DNA of 64,000 nt, from positions 170,190 to 234,189 of the forward strand of contig JAUIAV010000008.1 of assembly GCA_030425195.1 (NCBI GenBank), written 5' to 3'. Position 1 is the first letter of the stretch, and every line of letters starts with the position of its first letter. The stretch comes from Gammaproteobacteria bacterium. GTDB taxonomy: Bacteria; Pseudomonadota; Gammaproteobacteria; Pseudomonadales; Azotimanducaceae. Position numbers and translations under genes: made by a program. The notes under the pieces were generated by a model. It had not been told where the DNA came from and did not search any database. It saw nothing but the letters and a program-made list of their open reading frames with translations. Below, one piece after another: positions 1 to 8,220 of this stretch.

Positions 1-103
1 GGTCCCGGACGCCGTTCACCACTAATGACGTGGGTGCATCCATGGCGGTAGCCACCAGCAGTGTCAGCACCGCACCTGTCAACAGACCGAACAGGAAACG
101 CAT
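1..103 (-). CDS. N-terminus of a small membrane-anchored/exported protein, cut by window edge
   Basis: Reverse complement from ATG at 103 reads MRFLFGLLTGAVLTLLVATAMDAPTSLVVNGVRD..., a hydrophobic N-terminal segment; continues the minus-strand operon. Confidence 0.5.
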   Translation of the reverse strand, partial: MRFLFGLLTGAVLTLLVATAMDAPTSLVVNGVRD

Positions 104-113
104 GACAACCTCC

Positions 114-1499
114 TCAGAGTCGTTCCACACCATTCATGGTGTGAGTGAGATGAATGGCCCGCCATTGAACCGCCGTACCGCCGTCCGCCAGCATGGCATC
201 CAGTTCCGCCAGCCAGGATTCGCTTCGATTCAGCGGGCGGCTGCAGACACCGGTGCGGATGTGCCGGGCGAGTTTTTTCGCCGCAGTGCGATCGTGCACG
301 GCGATGGCGTACAGGCCTGCATCCGGCAGGTTGCCCGGGGAAGGGGGGACGCGGATGCGGAAACGGCGCTCACCGGCGGAGGCCTCCACCAGAGACCGGT
401 CGCAGGCGGTGGTGGAGAGTCTGCGGCTCGAACTGGACAGCACGAACAGATACGCCGGTGTGAGCAGCTCGAAGCCCACCTCGGCGCACTGATTTCCCCG
501 GGCGGCTCCCGTATCGCAGATGCCTTCATCCTCGGCAGGATAGAGCCTGAGGTCGGTGATCAGCGCGCCGGCTGGAACGGCGGGGTGCGAAGGCGGTGCA
601 TTCGCGATCTCGTCCGTGGACGGGCTCGGGCGGCTGCGGGCGCCGGAAACGTAGACGGTGGCGACCTGCTGAGTGGCTCCACGGGACCGTTGTGTGAGCA
701 TCAGACCCAGCTGCTGCACCTGGTTGCCGGTACCGGCGGCCGCAGAATCGAGATCGAGCACCCAGGCGGCACCGTCCTCGTCGCTGGAGAGGGCGGCGAT
801 CGGGGTGGTGGCGAGCTCCGTTCGCAGGCTTGCCAGGATCCGGTTCAGATCCGCATTCTCACCCTGCGCGATGTAGACGGGACCGTCCAGCCCCTGAGGA
901 TGTGCACAGTTGAGATGCCTGCGCAGAATCTTCGCGATCTCGCGGCCGGAACGGACAGGTAGCGGGCTGTCCACGCTGCCGGCAGCGGCTCTGGTCACGG
1001 ACTGGCGGAGCGCGGCACTCTCGGCGGCGGTGAGACGACCGCGCCAGCTGTGACTGATGCCGCTGACCCAGACAGATTCACTCACGTCGATCATGCGGAT
1101 GTTGAGCCTGTGGTAGGCGCTGCCGTCAGGGTCGATCTCCACACCGAGCAGGTAGGCCGGCGGCAGGTCGATGCCGCACCGGTTGAGAGGCTGATCGGAC
1201 CAGGCGATCCGCACTCCGGAAGTTTCCAGGAGGCGCAGCGTGAGGTGCGCTTCCACCGCCTCGTGCAGACGGCTGGCGCGATCCGCTGGCTGACCCCCGT
1301 CCAGACTCACCAGCTTGATGGTTTCACCTTTGAACCGCGGGTGCTCCCCCAGCGTACGGCCGAGCTCGGGCAGGACTTCGGTGTCCAGCCAGCGGCCCAG
1401 GGTGCCGTTCAGGAGGCCGGAGTCGGCGGCGGCCATCGGCGTCAGCAGGATCAGCAGCATGACACCGATGGCCCGGGCCGGTTCAGGTAGCCGCGACAT
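114..1499 (-). CDS. Exported hypothetical protein, last complete gene of envelope operon
   Basis: Long ORF with signal peptide (MSRLPEPARAIGVMLLILLTPMAAADS); overlaps the upstream ORF 3' end, same strand. Confidence 0.75.
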   Translation of the reverse strand: MSRLPEPARAIGVMLLILLTPMAAADSGLLNGTLGRWLDTEVLPELGRTLGEHPRFKGETIKLVSLDGGQPADRASRLHEAVEAHLTLRLLETSGVRIAWSDQPLNRCGIDLPPAYLLGVEIDPDGSAYHRLNIRMIDVSESVWVSGISHSWRGRLTAAESAALRQSVTRAAAGSVDSPLPVRSGREIAKILRRHLNCAHPQGLDGPVYIAQGENADLNRILASLRTELATTPIAALSSDEDGAAWVLDLDSAAAGTGNQVQQLGLMLTQRSRGATQQVATVYVSGARSRPSPSTDEIANAPPSHPAVPAGALITDLRLYPAEDEGICDTGAARGNQCAEVGFELLTPAYLFVLSSSSRRLSTTACDRSLVEASAGERRFRIRVPPSPGNLPDAGLYAIAVHDRTAAKKLARHIRTGVCSRPLNRSESWLAELDAMLADGGTAVQWRAIHLTHTMNGVERL

Positions 1500-2280
1500 G
1501 ATGCACGTCTCCATATCGGTCGATCACGAGCTCCCCCCGTCTGACCCGGTTCAGGTGCTGCTCGATCTGGTGGCTGATGCGTCCCGGCAGCGCGATCCCC
1601 CATCGGTAGCCGGCCGTATCCGAGCGGGCCTGCCTCAGGGCGTCCAGGATCAGGCTCGGGATAGATGGGGGAAGCAGCTCGTAGACCTGTCCGGGTGCTG
1701 AAGTGTCGAGAAACCGGTACGTCTCGCTGAGGGTCAGCACGTCGGTATCCTGAAAGGCATAAACCCGGATGTCTCCTCTGGCAATCAGCCGGAGGAAGTC
1801 GCCATCCGAGGCGAAACGCAGGGTCAGGCCCTCTGCGTCTGCCTCTGCGTCTGCCTCTGCTTCCGATGCCGCCTCCGGTTCCGGCGACGATTCCATGGCG
1901 GCTGCGACAGAGGTGGCCGGTTCGATCTCCGGTGCCCGTTCTACCGGGTCCGAAGCCGCCAGCACGGATGTTTCTCCGGCCTCCGGCGGTTCGACAGCGG
2001 TGGCAGGGGCTTCCGGCCGCGGGGTCGGCTCAGGTGCGACAGGCGCCGGCAGGGCGGGTGTGTGCTGGACAGGCTCCGGCAGGGCGGGCTCGCTGACGGG
2101 CGTCTCCACTGCCACGACCAGGGCGGGTTCTGGCTCGACCGACGATGGGTCCGCCGGCTCCGTATTCCGCACCAGGGCAAGAATGGCAATCAGGCAGAAA
2201 GCGATGATGGCCATGAACCGCATCACGTCCGCCTGGAGCGATTCGCTGTCGCCGGCGTAGCTGGGACCCGTGCGCTGCAT
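1483..2280 (-). CDS. Single-TM protein with long Pro/Glu-rich linker and C-terminal domain (ExbD/MotB/TonB-like architecture)
   Basis: TM segment DVMRFMAIIAFCLIAILALV followed by a P/E/A-rich stretch; start overlaps stop of upstream gene (TGATG). Confidence 0.75.
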   Translation of the reverse strand: MQRTGPSYAGDSESLQADVMRFMAIIAFCLIAILALVRNTEPADPSSVEPEPALVVAVETPVSEPALPEPVQHTPALPAPVAPEPTPRPEAPATAVEPPEAGETSVLAASDPVERAPEIEPATSVAAAMESSPEPEAASEAEADAEADAEGLTLRFASDGDFLRLIARGDIRVYAFQDTDVLTLSETYRFLDTSAPGQVYELLPPSIPSLILDALRQARSDTAGYRWGIALPGRISHQIEQHLNRVRRGELVIDRYGDVHHVAAT

Positions 2281-2963
2281 CAGCGGATGTCCCCGGCAGG
2301 CAGTCGGGCATCGTCAGCTCCGGTCCGTTCGAGCAGGACGGTTTCCAGGCGCCGGGTCACCTCGATCAGCTCGCCCATGTCGCGACGGTTGTGCGCTTCA
2401 TAGAAGGTGTTCAGTCGGGCGCCCACGGTCATGGCTTTGCCGAGCCGCATCAGATAGCTGCCCACACCGCCGACGATGGTGGTGGTCAGTGCCAGCAGGA
2501 TGCCGCCGTCCACCAGCTTCTGCAGAACCGAGCCGGCACTGTCCACCAGCGCTTCACCCGGATCGCCCAGGGCGGCCTGAAGGGCGCTGCGCATGCCGAC
2601 GGCGGTCCAGATGACGCCGATGCCGACGAACAGATGGATCCAGACGTCGAGCAGCTGATCCAGCTCGATGACTTCCGTGAAACCGGGCGGGCGGACTGCG
2701 TCGGCGAGCAGACCCGACAGTCGGGTCAGGTTCATGAGGAAGACCGTCAGGATGATGGCGAACAGCCAGACGGAGTGACCCAGATTGGAGTCGACCCAGC
2801 CGCCGAGACTGGCCCTGGAAGAGAGGGTCGGGTCGGGGGGCACGGCAACCAGGAGCGCGATCAGGGTGAGCACGATACCCGTGCCGGCACCCAGTCCGAA
2901 GCCCCAGCCGCCCGAACGGGGAGGGGCGGCAAAGGTCAGCGGTTCGCGCTCCGCCTGGCTCAC
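2280..2963 (-). CDS. Multi-TM inner membrane protein, divergent MotA/TolQ/ExbB-like
   Basis: Several hydrophobic helices; C-terminal GGILLALTTTIVGGVGSYLMRLGK resembles ExbB/MotA TM segments; ATGA overlap with upstream lipoprotein gene. Confidence 0.7.
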   Translation of the reverse strand: MSQAEREPLTFAAPPRSGGWGFGLGAGTGIVLTLIALLVAVPPDPTLSSRASLGGWVDSNLGHSVWLFAIILTVFLMNLTRLSGLLADAVRPPGFTEVIELDQLLDVWIHLFVGIGVIWTAVGMRSALQAALGDPGEALVDSAGSVLQKLVDGGILLALTTTIVGGVGSYLMRLGKAMTVGARLNTFYEAHNRRDMGELIEVTRRLETVLLERTGADDARLPAGDIR

Positions 2964-3502
2964 CGGGTGCCTCCGGCCACACAGGCACGGCAGGTGGCTT
3001 CCAGAACCAGGTCCGTTTCCTTGAGCAGGTGATCGGCCCGGTAGAAGCTCGCGGCGTCGTTGCTCGCGCGCAGGAGTCCGAGCTCCTTGTCGTGCAGCTC
3101 CGCCTGCATGTCGGACATCACCTGCTTGCGGATGGGGCAGGTCTGGGAGCAGGTGTTGTAGTCCCCCTGAAGGGAGACGAACTTCACGTTGAAGTAGCGG
3201 TTGTAGAGGCCTTCCGCCTGGCGGCGGCTGATCACACCCATCTCCTGAACGCGCATCAGATGGTCGCTGAAGTAACGCCGGTTGTTCTTGTCCGGATTGG
3301 CTTCCGCCAGCGTGAGCAGGGACTGGAAGTAGCCGTCGAAGTGGTACTCGCAGCCGCTGCCGAGCTTGGTCTCGACGGTTCTCATGGCGGTCTCGATTTC
3401 ACCCCGGACGTCTACGGCACAGTAGTCGGGGCTCGTGGTGGTGCAGGCGGCGGCCAGTGCCAGGAGGGGCGCTGCCAGCAGCAGTTTTGCGTGTCTCAAC
3501 AT
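2960..3502 (-). CDS. Putative lipoprotein
   Basis: Lipobox LALAAACTTT after signal peptide; Cys-rich mature domain. Confidence 0.75.
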   Translation of the reverse strand: MLRHAKLLLAAPLLALAAACTTTSPDYCAVDVRGEIETAMRTVETKLGSGCEYHFDGYFQSLLTLAEANPDKNNRRYFSDHLMRVQEMGVISRRQAEGLYNRYFNVKFVSLQGDYNTCSQTCPIRKQVMSDMQAELHDKELGLLRASNDAASFYRADHLLKETDLVLEATCRACVAGGTR

Positions 3503-3526
3503 GTCATTTCTCCGTGTGAAGGCCGG

Positions 3527-4351
3527 TTACATCGCCAGGGGACTTTCGAACTCCGGCTCGCCGATGGCGTATGGCGGCGATGCGATCGGAGATTCCATGG
3601 CGGTTTCGCCGAAGAGGATCTCCTTCACGCCGCTCACCACCGCCGACATCTCCGGAGTGATCATCCCGAACGACTGGTTCAGCTGTTCCATGAGTGCGGC
3701 CCGGCTGATCTCCTGCTGTGTGAAGGCGATGAGCTGAGAGGCTTCTTCCATGTCCAGATAGATGTCGGCGGCCACGACAGCCAGCGACTGGCTGGGACCG
3801 TTCTTGCTGGTGGAAACCAGGTCGTAGTACTGCTTGAAACGATCCGAGAGACGGACACCGGAACGGCCGCGGAGCGCAGGCCGTTCTTCGGCATTCGGTG
3901 TGGCCGTACCCGCCTCGCCGAGCAGCGTGTTCTGCAGAGAGGTGGGTGTGGTCCGCTGGCCGAGCTCCTGGCGCAGTCGCTTCTCCAGGCTGGAGCGGGT
4001 CGAGTTCACCGCTCTTTCCATCTCCGGCAGCCGGTCGCTCATCACCTCCAGCATCTCCAGGTAGGTGGCGCCCAGCTGCTTTGCGATGCGCTCGCAACCC
4101 TGGTCGCCGTCTGCACCCTGGCAGAGGCTTTCGGTATAGAGCTGCTGCTGCATGTCCAGTCGATGAATGACCTGCTGCAGATTGTTTTCCATGTCCTCGG
4201 CCACCTGGCCGGTTTCACGGATGTCCTCGAGCACGGTGGTGGGGAAGAGACGGACCACCGGGCCGGAGCCGGTGGCATGGCCTGTGGCTGAGGCGAGCAG
4301 GCACAGCGCCGCCAGCATCAGAACCGGACCGCGATAAGTCAGTGGTGTCAT
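3527..4351 (-). CDS. Exported hypothetical protein
   Basis: Signal peptide MTPLTYRGPVLMLAALCLLASATGHA; helical mature region; colinear in operon. Confidence 0.75.
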   Translation of the reverse strand: MTPLTYRGPVLMLAALCLLASATGHATGSGPVVRLFPTTVLEDIRETGQVAEDMENNLQQVIHRLDMQQQLYTESLCQGADGDQGCERIAKQLGATYLEMLEVMSDRLPEMERAVNSTRSSLEKRLRQELGQRTTPTSLQNTLLGEAGTATPNAEERPALRGRSGVRLSDRFKQYYDLVSTSKNGPSQSLAVVAADIYLDMEEASQLIAFTQQEISRAALMEQLNQSFGMITPEMSAVVSGVKEILFGETAMESPIASPPYAIGEPEFESPLAM

Positions 4352-4454
4352 GGTTGGATCTCCTGGTGTTTGGAACCTGGCGGTCTGGTCCAGGAACCGG
4401 TAGTCGCGGGAGGGAGCTTCGCCCGCTGCGAATGAATGAGAGCTGAACCGGCCA

Positions 4455-5069
4455 TCAGGGAGCCGCCGGCTCCAGCTCGATACGTACACGCACGGTGCTG
4501 CCCGGGTGTTCCGTCATGCGTTTCTCGAACAGCTGCCCCGCGTATTCGTAGGTCACGTCGTAGGCACTGACGTCGCGGATCACCTCAGTCCGGTACGAGG
4601 TATGACAGATCTCGGCCGGACGGCTGGTCTGGCGGTGCTGCCGCGCCGCGTCCCTGGCGATGGAGGACCCGGCCAGCGCGCCGACCACGGTGAGGGCTTT
4701 CTTTCCGTTCCCGCCGCCGAACTGATTACCGATGAGGCCGCCGACGATGCCGCCGAACAGCCCCGGCAGAAATGCGTTCTCCTGCCGGTGCTCGTAGCGG
4801 TAGTCACGGTAGTCCGGAGACTCACGCGTGCACTGACGCACCGGATGTCGAACCGTGCGTTCTACTGTTATCGGACTGACGTTCACGACCGGAGCGGATA
4901 TGTAGTAGCTCGACGCGGGGTCGCTGCTGTACACGGCCGCCTGTGACTCGATCACCGGTAGAGCGAGCGTGCCGGCAAGCAGCAGGGCCGTACCCCGGTG
5001 TGCGTTGAATCTGAGGCGGATGAGCGGTGATTGGAGCCGTCCGGCCTTCCCTTTCCGAGACTTCGTCAT
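4455..5069 (-). CDS. Glycine-zipper 2TM domain protein
   Basis: PGLFGGIVGGLIGNQFGGGNGKKALTVVGALAGSSIA glycine zipper plus signal peptide. Confidence 0.8.
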   Translation of the reverse strand: MTKSRKGKAGRLQSPLIRLRFNAHRGTALLLAGTLALPVIESQAAVYSSDPASSYYISAPVVNVSPITVERTVRHPVRQCTRESPDYRDYRYEHRQENAFLPGLFGGIVGGLIGNQFGGGNGKKALTVVGALAGSSIARDAARQHRQTSRPAEICHTSYRTEVIRDVSAYDVTYEYAGQLFEKRMTEHPGSTVRVRIELEPAAP

Positions 5070-5193
5070 GAGTCCTCTCCACGATGGGATCTGCGGAGAA
5101 GATCTTATGGGGGGCAACCTAAACAGAAGCTGAATGGCTGTCCGACAGTCGCCGTTGCCACGCCGGAAGAACAGCGCCCGCTGAGATGTTTGA

Positions 5194-5233
5194 GTATGTT
5201 TTATTTGACAACGAGATTATTAAAACATACATT
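5194..5233 (+). promoter_or_regulatory. Sigma70-type promoter inside a perfect 10-bp inverted repeat (candidate operator)
   Basis: GTATGTTTTA (5194-5203) and TAAAACATAC (5221-5230) are perfect reverse complements; TTGACA at 5205-5210, 17-bp spacer, TACATT at 5228-5233. Confidence 0.65.
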
Positions 5234-5264
5234 GTGTCCAGTACTTTCGACCAGGAGCGGTTTC

Positions 5265-5756
5265 GTGGCGTCCTTCTTGAACCTGTTCAACGGCTTCTCC
5301 TACAAGGAGAAGAGCATCCTGATCTCGCTTCTGGCCGTGAGCGGTCTCTATGGCGGTTACTTCCTGGACATGATCCAGGATCCCGTCGATGCCTCCCTGG
5401 CCGCCATGCTCAGGAGCATGGTCGGAATCGTGATCGCCCTCGTGGTGGTGCATGTGGTGTTCCACATCGTCATCTCGCTGGATGATGTGGACGAGGCGGC
5501 AGACGAACGGGATAGGGCCGTGGCGAGACGGGCGAGCGTGGTCGGATTCAACGTGCTTTTCCTCGCCGTGCTGCTGGTGACCGGACGGATCATCATTCTG
5601 GGAGCCTGGGCCGAGTCGGAGGCACCCCTGGACGCTCCGGGCGGTTTGCCGGGCCTGTTCGAGATTGCCAACCTGCTCCTGGCCGGACTCGTGCTCTCGG
5701 ACGTCGCCTACTATGCGGCGCAGCTCTACTTCTACCGCCGCGGGCTCCGGGACTGA
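5265..5756 (+). CDS. Multi-TM membrane protein paired with XRE regulator
   Basis: GTG start after purine-rich RBS (ccaggagcgg); four hydrophobic segments; the longer ORF start at 5031 runs through the promoter region. Confidence 0.75.
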   Translation: MASFLNLFNGFSYKEKSILISLLAVSGLYGGYFLDMIQDPVDASLAAMLRSMVGIVIALVVVHVVFHIVISLDDVDEAADERDRAVARRASVVGFNVLFLAVLLVTGRIIILGAWAESEAPLDAPGGLPGLFEIANLLLAGLVLSDVAYYAAQLYFYRRGLRD

Positions 5757-5768
5757 CGGAGGCGACCG

Positions 5769-5999
5769 GTGGGACGGACGAAGAGCAGCGGACGTATCCG
5801 CAATCACATGCGGCGACTGCGCTTCGAGACGGGGGAGATGACCCAGGCGGAGCTTGCAGAACTCATCGGTGTGACCCGGCAGACGGTGGTCGCCATCGAA
5901 GGCGACAAGTACGCACCATCGCTGGAGGTCGCCTTCCGTATCGCCACCGTCTTCGACGTGCCGCTGGATTCCGTGTTCGAGTACGACCCGGAAGGCTGA
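5769..5999 (+). CDS. XRE/Cro family helix-turn-helix regulator
   Basis: [49 protein letters not shown] is a typical small HTH_3 regulator. Confidence 0.9.
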   Translation: MGRTKSSGRIRNHMRRLRFETGEMTQAELAELIGVTRQTVVAIEGDKYAPSLEVAFRIATVFDVPLDSVFEYDPEG

Positions 6000-6089
6000 C
6001 GAACGCCGAGGTCTGGCCGGTGGAACGCGGATGGATTTCCGGAGGATTGCTGTTAGTCTTCGGAGTATCCGGGAGGTGGACAACCAGAC

Positions 6090-7241
6090 ATGCGAACGCT
6101 TTTCCTGCGATTTCCTCGACAGGCGCGACGGGGCCTGCTCGCGATCCTGACTTTCCTTCTGAGTCTTCACGCAGCGGGTTCCGTGGCAGCGGAGCTGGAG
6201 CCAGAGCTCGGCAGCGTTGAAACCATGGAAACGCCGGGCGCTCACTGGTTCATGACCATCGGCTTCATGGGCGGAGGCAACATCTTCGATGCGGACTCCG
6301 GCGAGATGAAGGGCAGGGTGCGCGTATCCGATTACACCTCGGCCGTTTCTCTGGACCGGGACCGGGGGATGATCTACGTGCCGGCGACCTTCTACTCGCG
6401 GGGTACCTACGGCGAGCGGACGGACCTGCTGGTGTTCAACGATGTGGAGAACCTGGATGCGGTGGCCGAGGTGGAGGTGCCGAAGAAGCTGGCCGTGGTG
6501 TTTCACCGTGCGGTGATCAATCCCATCGGTGAGCGGTTCATCGGGCTGTACAACATGACACCGGCCATGTCGGTGTCCATCGTCGACGTGGAAAACAGGA
6601 ACTTCGTCGGCGAAATCTCCACCGCAGGGTGCGGGTTCATCTACCCGCTGCCGGGACGGCGGTTCATGCAGATCTGTGGCGACGGAACCGTCCAGGTCAT
6701 CGATTTGAACGAGGATGGAGAGGAATCCGCACGCCGGCGCAGCAGAGCGTTCTTCGACATCGACGAGGACCCGGTTTTCGACCTGGCGCTCGCAAAGAAA
6801 GACGGCTGGGTGCTCGTCTCGTTCGAGGGCAAGGTGTTCGAGGTGACGGTGGACGGCCGGAACATCGACGTATCCCGACCCTGGTCCCTGGTCACCGAGG
6901 AACAGGCCGCAGAAGGCTGGCGCGTCGGCGGTGATCAGCCCTTCACCTACAACGATGAGACCAGGCAGCTGTTTGCGCTCATGCACCAGGGCGGGCCGGA
7001 TACCCACGAAGATCCGGGCACGGAAGTCTGGGCTTTCAACGTGGACACCCAGCGGCGCGGGTACCGGTTCGAGCTCGAAGAGCCGTCCGGCGTAATCGAG
7101 GTCAGCCGGGATGCGGATCCGCTCCTGTACGTCGGCAGCGGTTTCCCCGCCTCGGTGCAGGTACGCAGAGCGAACACCGGACGGCTGCTGCACGTGATTC
7201 CCGAAACCGGCCTGACGGCCGGCCACATCCAGGCGTTCTGA
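6090..7241 (+). CDS. Amine dehydrogenase large (beta-propeller) subunit, MauB/AauB-like
   Basis: MADH heavy-chain features (FMGGGNIFDADSGEMKG...); immediately followed by the light chain. Confidence 0.85.
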   Translation: MRTLFLRFPRQARRGLLAILTFLLSLHAAGSVAAELEPELGSVETMETPGAHWFMTIGFMGGGNIFDADSGEMKGRVRVSDYTSAVSLDRDRGMIYVPATFYSRGTYGERTDLLVFNDVENLDAVAEVEVPKKLAVVFHRAVINPIGERFIGLYNMTPAMSVSIVDVENRNFVGEISTAGCGFIYPLPGRRFMQICGDGTVQVIDLNEDGEESARRRSRAFFDIDEDPVFDLALAKKDGWVLVSFEGKVFEVTVDGRNIDVSRPWSLVTEEQAAEGWRVGGDQPFTYNDETRQLFALMHQGGPDTHEDPGTEVWAFNVDTQRRGYRFELEEPSGVIEVSRDADPLLYVGSGFPASVQVRRANTGRLLHVIPETGLTAGHIQAF

Positions 7242-7253
7242 GGAGGTCCGTCG

Positions 7254-7802
7254 GTGAATATGCTGAACAAACTCCATGCAGTGCTGTGGAGCGGCCTGGA
7301 CGGTCGGATCACCCGCGGCACGCGGACGCTCGCCAAGCGGGTCTCTAGACGGGGATTCGTGAGTCGGCTCGGTACGCTGCTGGTGGGCACCGGCGCTCTG
7401 CCACTGCTGCCTGTCGTGCGGGATGCGGCCGCAGCAACGGGCATCCCTGAGATGGGCGACCCTCAGAGCTGTGACTACTGGCGCTACTGTGCCTTCGGCG
7501 GCAATCTCTGCAGCTGCTGTGGTGGTACCCACACTTCCTGCCCGCCCGGGACCGAGCTTTCGCCGGTCACCTGGGTCGGGACCTGCCGGAACCCGGCGGA
7601 TGGCAAACACTATCTCATCTCCTACAACGACTGCTGTGGCAAGGAACCCTGCGGCCGCTGCTACTGTCATCGTACGGAAGGTGACAAGCCCATCTACTAC
7701 CCGTCCAAGAGCAACAACATCCTCTGGTGCTTCGGGACGGACAGCCATGCCTACCACTGCACCGTGGCACTGGTGCTGAGTGAGACAGACAGCCCCGGTT
7801 GA
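7254..7802 (+). CDS. mauA: Methylamine/aralkylamine dehydrogenase light chain (TTQ), MauA-like
   Basis: CDYWRYC..., TWVGTC, YNDCCG, NILWCFG match the TTQ-forming Trp and catalytic Asp regions; Tat-like RRGFVSRLG signal. Confidence 0.92.
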   Translation: MNMLNKLHAVLWSGLDGRITRGTRTLAKRVSRRGFVSRLGTLLVGTGALPLLPVVRDAAAATGIPEMGDPQSCDYWRYCAFGGNLCSCCGGTHTSCPPGTELSPVTWVGTCRNPADGKHYLISYNDCCGKEPCGRCYCHRTEGDKPIYYPSKSNNILWCFGTDSHAYHCTVALVLSETDSPG

Positions 7803-7812
7803 GCCCATCGTC

Positions 7813-8220
7813 ATGCGATGTCTTTTTCCACGCGTCGGCGCGGCGCTGATTCTGAGCGGCCTGCTCAGCCTGCCTGCTCATGGGGAAGATCCGAAAATCG
7901 CCTACTGGCTGCACTGCGCCGGCTGTCACCTGCTGGACGGGACCGGCGCTCCGCCGGAAGTGCCCACGCTGATCGATGAGCCGGGCGTGCTTGCCGGGCG
8001 CCCGGGCGGGCGCGAATACCTGATCAGGATTCCCGGCGTGGCACAGGCAGGACTCGACGATGCCCGGCTCGCTGCGGTGCTGAACTACATGCTGGAAGCC
8101 TTCTCGCCCGAAACCACTCCGGGAGATTTCGATCCCTATACGGCGGCGGAGATCGCCCGCCACCGGGCGGCGGTGCTGGTGGATCCGCTCCGAACCCGGG
8201 CGGAAATCGTCGGTGACTGA
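7813..8220 (+). CDS. Monoheme c-type cytochrome
   Basis: Signal peptide and CAGCH heme motif; downstream of mauA-like gene. Confidence 0.85.
   Translation: MRCLFPRVGAALILSGLLSLPAHGEDPKIAYWLHCAGCHLLDGTGAPPEVPTLIDEPGVLAGRPGGREYLIRIPGVAQAGLDDARLAAVLNYMLEAFSPETTPGDFDPYTAAEIARHRAAVLVDPLRTRAEIVGD

Noticed and set aside
1828-1862. GCGTCTGCCTCT-like repeat in the Pro/Glu-rich protein
   Set aside because: Short codon-level repeat inside a low-complexity linker (EADAEADAE); explained by composition.
5220-7814. 864-aa minus-strand ORF opposite the XRE and amine dehydrogenase genes
   Set aside because: Antisense open frame typical of high-GC DNA; low-complexity His/Arg/Gly-rich translation, while the + strand shows recognisable families.
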